A stretch of 64,000 nt of DNA from Chondrilla cf. caribensis (Eukaryota; Porifera; Demospongiae; Chondrillida; Chondrillidae): positions 3,623,095 to 3,687,094 of the forward strand of contig OZ026547.1 in assembly GCA_964020155.1 (NCBI GenBank), written 5' to 3'. A model generated the notes under the pieces. The model did not search any database. It saw nothing but the letters and a program-made list of their open reading frames with translations, and was not told the origin of the DNA. The position numbers were made by a program, and so were the translations under genes. Shown piece after piece: positions 48,401 to 60,633 of this stretch (its first letter is position 1; the number at the start of each line of letters is the position of its first letter).

Positions 48401-49026
48401 TGTTACATACAAGTTTGTTTGAGGACTAATTAGTGTGTTTGGTGATTGGGGCATAAGGCAAGATAACTTGCATAGTTATTATAATAAAGTTTAAATTAAA
48501 TTATTATTAAGAATTTTCAAAATACATAATATATTGTCACCCTTTCGTGTATGACTACACATGTTTTATACAAATTGTGACTATTAACAACACCATCACA
48601 TCTCATGCAGTAACTGATATTGTGTTTCATTGTGCAGTTGTACAGTTCCAGTTCCTATAGGTTGCAAAATGTTGCTCACAGTTCAATTGAACAACTTGTA
48701 CAAGTTGTACAATCTTGTAGTTACTTCCTACGACCTCACTGCAAGCTTGTACCTCCTACAACCTTGTAACTATCTCCAAAACTGTATAACAAGTTTATAC
48801 AAGCGTGTACATCCTTGCAGACACCTCCTACGACCATACAACTAACTTGTACAACCTTGTGACAGACATGTACGAGGTTGAGCCAATGTTGGATCAAGAT
48901 TGTAATCTCCATATAAAATGGAATGCAGTATCTTTAGTATGCAAACCTATGAAGGGCAGTGAAATCATCCTCTGCTAACTCACCACTGACAAGAAGTGCA
49001 AGAACTAAGACACTCTCCCTTATCAT
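42467..49026 (-). CDS. Ig/FN3 transmembrane receptor 2 (shortened tail)
   Basis: Ten exons: 49026-48984, 48030-47698, 47616-47305, 46800-46501, 46410-46108, 44441-44136, 44047-43745, 43553-43260, 43179-42880, 42729-42467. All introns are phase 1, giving 918 residues. Order: signal peptide (MIRESVLVLALLVS), Ig, YGRL domain, FN3, FN3, Ig, YGRL domain, FN3, FN3, membrane span, tail. It lacks the micro-exon of gene 1; a decayed version sits in the first intron. The Ig domains keep the YHWTCP-x-GPC extra Cys pair. The tail keeps YDEV and YQEL but ends at a TAA where the paralogues continue to the last tyrosine. The last exon's acceptor is the internal GAAG, since AG is missing at the other site. 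Spacing to the equivalent exon of gene 1 is about 9.5 kb. Confidence 0.85.
44777..44885. mobile_element. palindromic MITE-like element in receptor gene 2 intron
   Basis: The 40-bp arms 44777-44816 and 44846-44885 are near-perfect reverse complements (outer sequence AGTTATCACCCAATTACTCG) around a 29-bp centre. Confidence 0.6.
48218..48252 (-). pseudogene. vestigial micro-exon of receptor gene 2
   Basis: It aligns with the 33-bp second exon of receptor gene 1 (shared ACTGATGAG...TTCAA). The frame is shifted, the codon for Cys reads TAT, and the donor has changed from GTAAG to GTACA. Splicing it in would introduce a stop. Skipping it keeps the gene in frame. Confidence 0.5.
48640..48880. repeat. 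degenerate CTTGTACAACCTTGT repeats
   Basis: Irregular tandem copies of a motif around CTTGTACAACCTTGT lie in the first intron of receptor gene 2. A single short relative is seen near 39225-39245 in gene 1. Confidence 0.5.
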
Positions 49027-49239
49027 CTTCTCCACTGATTAACCAACCATACACGTGTTGAGGTTGCAAGTTTCCTGTATAGCTACATACGGTATACATT
49101 ATGTATTGCATGTTTTATATATATGGCACAGGTGCTGTTGGTTTAGTATGGCAGTACTGTAAAATTGTGTAGTACAATGTCTTTTAGTTACTCCATTTCA
49201 TTTATCCACGTTCATATAATACATGTGATATATATTATG

Positions 49240-50250
49240 GCCAGTTCTCAAGTGCACACGGTAAATTTATATTGTACTTATGCATTATGTTTGTGAAGTT
49301 GTGAAACTTAAAGCAAATATAGATAGCTAAAATGGATAATTGATAAGACACTGTCAATTTGTACAACATTTTCACTTTCACTTATGTCAACAGAACAGTT
49401 ATGGGTCTTCAACTAGTTTTGTTTCTTTGTTGAAAACTAAAGTGAACTAAAACCAGTGCATGCAGTGCACATAATACATACTGTACGTACATAATATTTC
49501 CTCTCGAAATAATAGCTGTATACACGTACTTTTGCAGGTACAATGTCGTGTATTATATACATGTAGTTGTGTTTATTCCAGTATCTGTGTATAATAATTA
49601 TTATGTATATATTATGCTTGTTCCATTATATATACATACATGCATTTAATATCCTATTTGTGGTGCATCATTTCAGAAGCCATACCTGATAAGTTTGCCA
49701 TGATATTTTGTAATAATTATTACAAATAACCCTGATAAATAATTATTATATACAATAGTATGTAGTACATTGATACGCCCATGTATACAGTATAAAGAAT
49801 TAAAGAATGAAAATAGAATTACCTACGTAACCGCAAGTTGAAGAAAATATGCAAACATATCACATAATAGGACACAAATGAATTAATATCTTAGAATTTT
49901 TCCACACTTAAGTAGATTTTCGCAATAATTATACGTTTTCCTAAATTTATTTCCCAATTGCATAAGACCGTTGGTCCCATGTTCCACTACACCTACTGAA
50001 TGTGTGTACGTGTTGTGATAAAGTGTGAGGTCAAGTTTACATACAATTATGTAGGGTCATGTGAATAACAAACCAAATGTCGTAAACACCATTAGTGCAG
50101 AGTAATGGAGTGCTTGTGTATCTTGGCAAGAGTTGTACTGCACTCACTGACTGGAATATATATTTTAACCGGAGGACATGTGATAGTCATGCTAGCCAAC
50201 CAAATTGTAGGCAAAAGCCACATGAAGTCCAAACCTATACAGTATACCTG
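49240..50250. repeat. upstream region of receptor gene 2, homologous to 39480-40860
   Basis: It holds the same ordered blocks as the flank of receptor gene 1. Shared non-coding segments this far upstream mark the duplication unit of the gene array. Confidence 0.6.
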
Positions 50251-51619
50251 TCTGTGTAATTTTCATGTATATATTAAACTTAAATAGTTGGAAGAGTTAC
50301 TGTAACAGCTGATATACCATAGTTAGCCTACGTCAAAGTTAGCAAAAGAATGAATCCAATCAATTAATTGCTCGTACATTCTTTGCTACAGCATTCACCT
50401 GTCTATATTACATTTACATTAATCCATCTAATTTGCTAGGTAATGTATGTAATTGCTGCATTCAAGAAGGATGCACACATATTGGAACCTTTGAATGGGA
50501 TCTTGTAAGCGAAGCATAATTGATGAAGCTCAATTTCCTGAGAATCCCTTTATATATCTCTTCATAATCTTTTCGCTTTTGTGGCTTAAATCCTGTTTGC
50601 TTCGAATCAATTCGTAATAATTACAATATAATGTTTTACTATTTATAATATCAATTGGTATTGCCATCATATGAATGTGTATATTATAAAACTAGCATTA
50701 AAATTCATATTTATAATATTACAATGATGCTAAAATATAATTAATATAAAATACCATATATCATGGAAATAATAATAATATTATTACATACAATAATAAT
50801 AAAATATATAATAATAATATTAATTAATAATAATTTAGAAGAGCATGCATGCACAAATCATGCCACGGAACACAATGCACATAGCACACGCATGCATGAG
50901 GCAATTACATGGAATTTTTCAGATCCTATTTGGGCCTAGGAAGGCTACCCAGAATGCTGGTTGTATTTCCCCCCTGAATCTGAGATCTTCTGTAAAATAT
51001 GAGAATATGAAGTAATTTCGCCTGAGTGGAGTTGAAGGCAACGACCAAGCTAATAAAAAAATATAATAAAGATAAAAATAATAATAAAATATCAGAAAAA
51101 CCTATGCAATGTCATAATAGGAATTATAATAATAGTATTAGTTATCAATAATGGATAAAATCTATTGCAGTGTTATTCCTGCACCACCATTCATTCCAAG
51201 TCCTGATTTCCATTTACAGTACCTCTACTCCCCCTATTTATTATGATAGGGATGCACCAATACTGTCCTATCGGTTATCAGTTATTGGCCAATATTATGT
51301 CATATTGGTATTGGCTGTATTGTTGCTGATATAGCCAATAGTGAATTTCACATGCACATATTCAATTTACGCACACACACACGCATATTATATACGCCAA
51401 AACATGCACAGCATACATATGTATATACACACATGGATGAAAACCGGCATTCTTTCCATACATCATTAACACACCCATAGAATTTCAAATTTGAATCCAA
51501 CTACATAATAGAAACAATATATATTCACTTTTGATGGAGGATCTCTAATTATTAATGACCAAATCATATATTAATCATAAATCATTTTAGTAATCTGGTG
51601 TAGTGTTCGTTAATGATAA
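50251..51619. other. intergenic, very AT-rich
   Basis: No gene. It holds AT and AAT runs (about 50740-50830) and, near 51370-51450, the CA-rich 3'-flank motif seen after the other receptor genes. Confidence 0.45.
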
Positions 51620-54600
51620 TTACTTTAGGTTAGTGTATTGTTGGGTTTTCTCCATCCTAGTGATATCCAATTCCTGGTAGCCACTAGCCTCAGCCGTAAA
51701 CTTTGAAGTAGCCACTTCATCATACATTCGTACATCAGGATCCACAGTATGCTGGACTGTGCATGTTTGTCTCTTCCTCTTCACCATCAGTATTAGACCA
51801 ATCACCAGTAGCGTACAGCCAATTAGTAGTATAAAAATGTTCGCTGCAGTTACAACTGCAATAACTACTGTAGGGAGTCTGTTGCTGGATGTTGTACCTT
51901 CACCAAATGAGAAGAAAATGCACAAGAGGGTATCAAGCACTAAATATATTCATTGACAAACTGCTAAAAAGGTGAAATAGACTGTCTTGGATGTTACAAT
52001 TTAAGTACTGCTGCAGTATTTAATTACATTATTGCTTTATAAGCCAATGAAATCTAGCTCACCTGTGTCCTCCACTCCTGAACCATGTACATAAATTAAC
52101 AGTGGTTCACTTTCTTCACCACCTCCAACTGCATTCACAGCTATCACTCTGATTTCATAAAATGTCTGTTTTCTTTTTAGTCCTGTCAAGTTATAGTAGT
52201 TGATGTTATTTCCAGTGTTAATCCTTTGTTGTGTTCCATCTTGTGCAGTGTATTTGATGATGTAATGACGTATGTCTCCATTGGGTTCTCTAGGTGGTAT
52301 CCAATTCAGTTCAATCCATTTGCCAGATGCTCTACTAATAGTGAGGATTCTCGGGCGAGATGGACCTGTGGACAATATATTCAATATTATAGTGTTTGCC
52401 AACATTCATTTTACTGTGTGTCCTGTGACAGTAAAACTCACTTTTCTCCATTGTAGTAACCTCTATCACAGCTGGTGACTGACTTCTTTTTCTATTATCA
52501 ACTCCACCAAGTCCCCAAGCTGTAATTCTGTACTTTGCTCCAGGTACTAGTGAGGAGAGTGTTCTTGATCTATTTTTACCATTATTCACATACCCTTCTA
52601 CTACTGGTACTCCTAGATCCAGTCTGTGATATCCAATGATGACCCTAGAAATACTGCTAGGTATGTTACCAATGTTGACAGTGATTCTGGTATCTGTACT
52701 CCTTGCACCAGTTATGGAGACATTTGGGAAGGTATCTACACAACATGAAGATTTGTAACATATAAATATTATATCCATTATACATTGATAAGTCTTTCTA
52801 TGTATACACTTTTAATTTGTTTTGCACAATGTGATGTTTTGTTACATATTTGTATATATGTTTGTATTTGTATATGTGTTCAATATAATAATATACACAA
52901 AATTAATACAAACCTATATAAAATTATTATTGTTATACTGTTTTCTCCCAGAGTATACAATGTATTTGAGGAATACTGAATTGCATGCACCACTCACAAT
53001 TGGACAAAAATAAGTAGTGGTGTAAAATATCACATTTCCCTTCAAAATTCCCAAAATTGTTGAAAGCTTCATTTCTAATGACTATTGTAGCATCAGATGA
53101 ATTTCCTCTGATTTCATGAACTTCTTGACTAGTGTTCTGTGACACATCGTATCCACCATAATAGAATCCAGCCTTTCCACTGCTCGCTCCACATTCAATC
53201 TTTCCATCTCCGCTATCATTGTTTGGTGGTTGTAGTTGTTGTTTGTCAGTGATGACTCCTTCGAAGGGAATCAGTCTGCCATAACTATGAACAACTCTAC
53301 CACCTAAAGTACACAGAATGAAGTATGGCATTATATCACCATCCAAAAAAAGTTTGTTAAATTAATAATTAAAAGATGAAATGTGAGTGCAAACACTGAC
53401 CGCTAACAAAAAGCTGAAACGATTGACTGGCTTCCATTTCTTCTGTAGTGATATAACAGGTGTATGTCCCTCCATCTCTTATAGAGGTTATGTTGATAGC
53501 TAGTATATTGTTGTTGATCTTCCTCCCAACATATCCTGTTTGTTGACATGGTTCATTTGGACATGTCCAGTGATAGTTAGTCTGTAGTCCATGTGGTATT
53601 CCACTGACTCTACAAACTAGAATAATAGTTGCTCCTAGTGATAGAGTAGCTGGAGAGTTCCTAACAGTGTTGATAGTATAGCCATCAATGATTAAGGTTG
53701 GGGAATCTAATTAATAAAAAACAAATTAAAACTAGAGTGATAATCTACGTATATACAACATATTGTTGTTAACTGTTGCCACTACGTATAATAATTGTTA
53801 TCATAGTTAATAATATATATTTGTAAATATTATTGTATGAAATACCGTACTCTCTGTAATTAGTGCTTGACTGAGTTTGGCAAACTTCAAAAATGACGTT
53901 AGTTCACAAAAAACATGAACTTAACCGCACTGAACGACAAACACTACAATAAAAAGTTACATACAACTATATAAGTCATATACTATCGTGCGCTGGATCG
54001 TTTCTCGACTCATTTCCAAACAGTATGGCAAAGAACATCAAGTGTTATTTCGAGACTCCTACGACTGAGGCAAATCCAGCCAAGTGAATCCCTTTTAACT
54101 GAAGTAGCTTTCTGGCTACAAAAAGAAGTTAAGAATGCGGAAACTGAAGACTGCTGATGGAAACCTCGGGACGTGTTTGACCTTCTCAGCCGAAAAGAAT
54201 GCTAAAGATATGTATTATTTGCATACGCTACTTGACAAATCAAAGCTTCCACCTCAATCTTCATTCCTATTTAATTAAAGACTACTATGAAATGACAATT
54301 GAATGCAAAGGCACGAATAGGAAAGGAGTTCCATAAAGTTTATGACTAACCAACAGCAATGAAAAACTGACAAAGACATTGCCTAGCCAAGCTCAAAATG
54401 AGCATGGTCACACAAGAGTTGTTGATACTAGTAAGTATACAGATAGGTTACACATTGTATATACCTCAATCCTACTATTTCTGCTCTGAACTCTTTTCAA
54501 TTTTCCCATAAGGTTTTTAATGCTAGTTTTGTCATATAGGTTGCTGGGAAGAGCCTATTTGTGCTCAAAGGCAACAGAAAGCTTTAATTGAATGATCAGG

Positions 54601-57356
54601 TTGAAACTGGTATAGACTCCACGATCTGGCACAACATCTGTTCATTGTAGTGTTCAGTAATGTATTATGCAAAGTAATCGTATTATTGCATATTAACATG
54701 GACATTAATGAGGACATATATAGACATGTGTTTGAGGTTGTGCATTGAGTTTTGAATAATTTGGCTAACCGTTTTAAATTGTCTTTGATTGGAGTCGATA
54801 CTATACTTACCAATAAAAGTTGCTATTGTACAGTACATAGTGAAACAAATTCTTGCCACTCAAATGTGTCATGCAACATACATATGAAGTCAAATACATA
54901 ACCTCTATTATGCAACTAGACATCAATTATGTATCATACACAATCCGCAACATTCAAAACTCGGATCCAGTTTCAACTCACTCATACTATCCTCGAGTGT
55001 ATTATGCATATAATGTTGTCACATGTCAAATTTTGTCACTTCCCCCCACTTCCAGCTGAGTTGACGACAAGTGACAATGAATAAGTTTTTTCAAGGTTAT
55101 ATACCCAAGTGGGGTGCTTGACCAAATGATTGTAGTCTAACCCTATTTGGATCTAACTGTAAATAAAAAATGTACAGGTATTTTCCAACTCCAACCTACC
55201 TGTACCTTTCACTGTCAAACTATGTTCATAACTTGTTATAGGTTGACTTCTTTCCCCACTTCCAGCTGAGTTGATGGCTACCACTATGATGTTGTTGTAG
55301 GTCTGTTTTCTCTCTAGTCCTGTTAAGTTGTAGTAGTTGATGTTGTTTGTAGTTTTAATCTTTTTTCGTGTTCCATCTTGTGTAGTGTATTTGATGATAT
55401 AATGTCGTATGTTTCCATTAGGTTCCCTAGGTGGGATCCAGTTTAGTTCAATCCCATTATCAAATGCTCTACTAAGAGTGAGGTTCCTTGGAGGAGATGG
55501 AACTGCATAACATAAAATCAGTTTATAGGATTAGATGATTCACAGAGTACTTATGAAACATTCATAGTATTATAATGCTGCAGCTACTCACTTCGCTCCA
55601 TTGTGGTAACCTCCACCAAAGCTGGTGATTTACCCCTTTTCCTATCATCCCGTCGACCATCGCCAAGTCCCCATGCTGTTATCCTGTACTTAGCACCAGG
55701 TACCAGTGAGGAGAACGTTCTTGATGAACGTTTACCATTATTCACATGCTTTCCTACTACTGGTACTCCAAGGTCCAGTCTGTGATATCCAATGATGACC
55801 CGATCAATGCCACAAGGTAGGGTACCAATTTTCACAGTGATATTGGTATCATAATTTGCTGTTCCATTTATAGAGATGTCAGGGAGAGTATCTGTATAAT
55901 ATGAAGCATGCAAAGTATATCACTAATCATTGTAGCATACATTATATAGTTAATACTGTATATGAAATGCAGGGATATTAATTATTGAATTAATATGCTG
56001 ATGTCATGTCTGTTCAAAGGAAATCAGTTTGGAGTCTTAGGGGACCGACTAAGGTAATGGATAGGCTTGAGTGGAATTATAACAATAAATTGTTATGATG
56101 TACTCATTTTTTGTCGTGTCATATAATAATAGTAATAATAATAATAATAATTCAGTATTTCATTTGGTTTTGCTTGGCTGTGAAAAACTTGCTAACAAGT
56201 ATTGTTGCTAATGTTTGTCCAATTCTTGAAAGGAATAGAATTGGAAGATGATGTTCTCAATTACATCAGAATGGATGACAAATACTGTTAATTGCAATAT
56301 AAATTCATTTATTCTACGTCAAGATTAATGAAATCAAATAAAATTTACCATTGTGTTGAAGCAATTGAAAAATACAGTGTGCACCGAATGATATACTCTA
56401 ACCTCTTGATATGAATACATAGCGGTACATATGTGCACCTTGAAAGGAATAGAATAGTAAGATGATGTCCTAAATACATCAGAATGAATCATTAATATTA
56501 ATGCTACTAGTGCAATAATTTTTTTATATTATCTCAGGAGTCAGCATATAAAATTAAAATTGCCATTGTCATGTTGAACCCGTTAATAACTACAGTGTAC
56601 ATTGTATACGGCATGATACAGATCTAACCTCTTGATAGGAATAGGTAGTGGTGTGTATTTGCACCACAAAATCCTTCAAAATTTATGAAATGACGGAAAA
56701 AATTGGCCCCAATGACCACTGTGGCATTCGATAAGGTCTTGATCTCATATATTTCTTGACTTTTGTCTGTTGGTGGAGTGAATCCACCATAACTGAATTC
56801 ACTGCTCCTTCTACACTCAATCCTCCCATCTCCACTGTCATTGTTTGGTGGTTGTAGTTGCTGCTTGTCAGTGATGACTGTGTCATTGAGTATCAGTCTA
56901 CCATAACTGTGAACAACTCTAGTACTGTCCTCTTAAGCAGGAAAGAATACAAAATCCTTTCAGCATGAGTATGTATGAAATATTCAATATGTCATAATAA
57001 TTATTACAATTATGCCTGTAACTTACCAGAAACATACAGATAAAACTGTTGATTGGAATAACCATCCTTTCCTTTGGCAGTGACATTACAGCTGTATTTC
57101 CCCTCATCACTTGTGGAGGTTATGTTGATAGCAATGATATTGTTGTTGATCTTTCTCCCAACATATCCTGTTTGTTGACATGGTCCATTTGGACAAGCCC
57201 AGTGATAGTTAGCTTGTAGTCCATGTGGTATTCCACTCACTCTACAAACTAGAATAACAGTTGTTCCTAGTGGTTGAGTAGCTGGAGAGGTGAGGATTGA
57301 TCTTGAATTGGTGTATCCATCAATCACCACATTAAGAGTGGTTTGGGTTTGAGCAC
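51620..57356 (-). CDS. Ig/FN3 transmembrane receptor 3 (ITAM-like tail, first exon not found)
   Basis: Nine exons: 57356-57027, 56931-56629, 55891-55592, 55502-55200, 53706-53401, 53303-52998, 52735-52442, 52365-52063, 51897-51620. All joins are phase 1, and they encode about 907 residues ending in TAA. The domain order after the signal peptide is the same as in its two neighbours. The second half is very close to gene 2. No internal stops are seen in any exon. The tail reads YDEV, then YQEL-x10-YTNL. The YTNL also fits a Grb2-type Y-x-N site. The first Ig domain reads YHWACPNGPC, so the Thr of WTC is changed. No signal-peptide exon resembling MI(L/R)ES is found upstream, where LINE debris begins at about 57.99 kb. 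The gene may therefore lack a leader, use a distant one, or be a pseudogene. Confidence 0.8.
53707..55199. repeat. long intron shared with receptor gene 2 (44442-46107)
   Basis: Both introns, between FN3 and the second Ig, hold matching stretches such as GGAGTTCCAT...TTTATGAC and GCTTGACCAAATGA. In gene 1 the same intron is only about 120 bp, so genes 2 and 3 share an insertion of about 1.4 kb. Confidence 0.6.
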
Positions 57357-57989
57357 CTATATCATTGTTATGTATATGTGGGAAAAGGGAGACACAATAT
57401 CATATCTGTAGACTTAAATGTCAAATAATGGTCTTATAAGTATTAGTATAATATTATGAACATTTTCTCTTGAATATATATTTCTCATAGGTATGTCGTG
57501 TCCACCCCACCCCCATGAATAGAAAGCTAGGTGTCTATGTGTTCTAGGGTCAGTGTTCAGTATATTTCCTATTGCAGAAACATAAAGTAAGTGGCCCATA
57601 GTTCGGAAAGAAACTCCACTAAGCTCTGGAATTGGAAAGATTCGCAACTGTTTCTTCAAAACATTCATGCTAACATTGTTATATGCAAATTTGTGCAAGG
57701 AAATATTTAGTGTGATTAATATTGGGACATTTAACAAGATGCTCAGTTACACCCTCTTCGGAAGTTGTCTACAAACTTTGTAATCTGTTCACAATGCAGA
57801 ATATATAGCTTAATGCCTGTCGTCACCCTTTGATGTATGATTACATGTACATGTGATTATTATCAACACCACCACACCATAGTGATTGATATTGTGTTTC
57901 AATGTATGATGAGCAGGCTGATCCACTTCCTATATAGGTTGCAATAGGTTGTTGGTATTGGGGCTACATGGGTTGTCCTTGCGGTAGCT

Positions 57990-58640
57990 ATCCAACACTC
58001 CCTCCCTCCAGATTGCTGGGTCAATGACGATCTCATTGAAGCAAGTTGAAAACTGGCAAGCAGTCAAGGGCTTGGGGATCTATAGATCGATGGACAGCCG
58101 AGGTCAGAGCTAGTTTGGCCTGAGGTTTAGGTTTCCTGGGTGGAACAGTGCATAGAGTGTGGTACAAGGTGGAAGGTGGAGCCATTTCCTGAGCATCTTG
58201 GTCATTTACTTTTGAATATTGATGATAATATTAATTTACATTTTGGGATGTCGTTCACCATGAGGAAGAAATGTAATGATGGAAGCGTGACATAGTTAAG
58301 CATCCAAACCTTGTCCTCACCTCTAATTGTGCACTCATCTAGAGCCCTGAGCTGGGGTAGGAGAAGCTCACTGAGTCGTTTGGAGGTGAGCTGGCTGGTG
58401 GCTCTAGAGCAGTGGGAGATGGTCCTTCCCAGGACGTTGTTTGATAATGTTGGATGTTGTTGGCTTGCCCAGATGACAGGGCAAAGGTTGTTTTTGGATT
58501 ATTCCGCTTCCCGTCAAAGGCGAATGAAATGCTTATAGATGGTTTAAAATGAAGATTGAGGGATCGGCAACAGTTGTAAATCCTGTTTAGAGCTTCTTGA
58601 TGTTCTTCCTTGCTGGAGGAAATCGTTGTTAAGTCATTAC
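57990..58640 (-). pseudogene. degraded LINE reverse transcriptase fragment
   Basis: Read on the minus strand in shifting frames it gives YCNDLTTISSSKEEHQEALN (the position of the Y-x-D-D box, now damaged), then LNLHFKP, IRGEDKVWMLN, PSLHFFLMV and MLRKWLHLP. This is the order of palm and thumb segments in the same RLE-type LINE group as the element at 1.3-2.3 kb. Frameshifts and stops throughout show it is inactive. A G-rich run follows at 58929-58949. Confidence 0.65.
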
Positions 58641-58928
58641 AGTAGGCCTTACAGTGGTGTGGACCTGACTTGTGAATATTTGTTACTACATATTTTCACG
58701 GAACTTCGGAGCTTTTGAAGTAGGCAGCGGTATAGGGAGGTAGCACTTAGAGTTGCCAGTAGCAAGGTACCATCTCACAGAGTGAAGGTCCATGAGTTGA
58801 ATTCTTTGGTTGGGATACATGATCAACGTTAGTCCAGAGAGGGAGTAGCTGATGAATGAGCAGCAGTACCAACTGGGAGCTTCACCAGAAGATGGCTCAT
58901 CTCATTCTACGTATAGATGTGGGTCCCC

Positions 58929-58949
58929 ATGGGGGGGGGGGGGGGGGGG
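58929..58949. repeat. poly-G tract
   Basis: An uninterrupted run of about 20 G beside the LINE remnant. Confidence 0.9.
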
Positions 58950-59479
58950 AGGAAGTGAGCTGATGATGGGACAGGGAGGTGGAGTGAAAAACCGGAAGCT
59001 TGGTTTGAAATAGCTAGAGTGATGACTGGGTTGAAGATGATCAAAAATGTGTGGAGATAAGGTGTTTTGTTATTCATACTATATTATAGTACGTGTTAGA
59101 GATTATTATCATCAAACATCATCTTCCCAACAGTGGATGTAATGAGAGCTGACACAATAATATTTATGACGTACATGTACGTACGTACATGTTTGCATCT
59201 CTCATGGATGTAAGAGTCATATATGGTGATGGGCCTTATCTGTCTTGAGGGTATGTATGTACATGTTTCCATGTCTCATAGCAAATGTTATAGGTATGTC
59301 ATTAATTAGATTATGTTGTTTATGCACAAACCTTTGACTAAAACCTTACAAAAAGAACTGAAAGGCCTCTTCTGAGGACACAGGACATGACTCCCACACT
59401 AGTACTACTAATGCCTCTTCAACATAACCACATCTGTAAGTGATATGCTTGATACATTCTTTCGCACAATATTGCACAG

Positions 59480-60080
59480 GTCAATATTGTGCAAGTAGTT
59501 CAGTTGGTACACAGCATGAGTATGCGGTGTTTGGCTTACATTCATTTGCATATATTATGGTATTGAAGTGTACTAATGCTATGCTTTGTTGTGTTGAGTA
59601 ACAACCTTGTTCACAATATTTTTTTTACTGTAACCATTTTGGTAACCATTTTGCCCACCCAGGATGTTATATCAGTAGTGTGCATGTCGGACGTAAATCT
59701 AACTACATAACAATTCATGATCAATTAACAATTTATAATAATGGAATTGCTGCACTATGTTTTTGGTATTTATACCATATAGCATCCGTTACCATAGAAA
59801 CAGTACTATTATACAGCAATTTTATAATGTATAAAGCGCTAGCAACAGTATTCGTTTCACACAATATTACACAATTCATTATTTACATTGTCAAGTAGTT
59901 CAGTTGGCACACGGCATGAGTACACGGTGTTTGGCTTACACTTGTTTGAAATTTATTATTATGGTATTGAAGTGTACTAATGGTATGCTTTGTTGTGTTG
60001 AGTAGCAAACTTGTTGACAGTTTATTGCCACCATTTAGCTTCACAAGGGTATTATACCTGTAGTGTGCATGTCGGTGTAA
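59480..60080. repeat. ~400-bp imperfect tandem duplication
   Basis: The segment with AAGTAGTTCAGTTGG(T/C)ACAC, GGTGTTTGGCTTACA and TATGCTTTGTTGTGTTGAGT occurs at about 59493-59660 and again at about 59893-60060. A MITE copy (59778-59852) lies between them. Confidence 0.6.
59778..59852. mobile_element. MITE-like element, copy 2
   Basis: The inverted counterpart of the element at 29024-29103 (TATAGCATCCGTTACCATAG ... TATAAAG). Its far end is eroded. Confidence 0.45.
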
Positions 60081-60165
60081 ATTTGATGGTATTTCTTGTA
60101 CATGATAATTCTAATATTAATATGTATTATATTATATATTATTGTAATACAATAATGAATTATTG

Positions 60166-60633
60166 GGGCGAGCCTAAGCGAGCCCCTCTCTTGCGAGTCG
60201 GCCGCCTGCCCGCCTACGCTTCCGGTGTGGAAATATTTATATATATATATATGTTTGTATTACGAATTTAGGCCAACAATTTGGCCAACGTTTTCGACGT
60301 CTGGCGCGATCGTGCGACTCTTTGAAGGACGGAAACTCTTTTCGAGACGTCAGGGACGTCCGGAGAAAGACGTGGATGCCCTTTTCGAGACGATCGAGGC
60401 GATTTTTCAAACACGCTGACGTTTCTTTCTCTGGGACGCCGTGCCATTTTGATCGACTGCCAATTCTGGTACTGGCCGAATTGATCATCTTCGAACCGTT
60501 CTTCAAACACAAGAAACATTCTTCTAGAACTAGAAAGACGCGGGGACACTCGGGACATCTTCTGAAAGGCAGGAAACGACGGGGGGACCAGGGTCCTTCT
60601 TCGGCGAGTCGGGCGTTATATCTTACGTGTTAA
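60166..60633 (+). other. GC-rich island with overlapping open frames
   Basis: It starts with the palindrome GGGGCGAGCCTAAGCGAGCC and is much richer in G+C than its surroundings, with many CpG. Frames of 64-103 codons are open on both strands, as expected for such sequence. The 103-codon plus frame (60322-60633) is very basic and unlike anything I recognise. A related GGCGAGC...GGCGAGCCCC motif occurs at about 61388-61407, so it may be part of a dispersed repeat. Confidence 0.35.
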
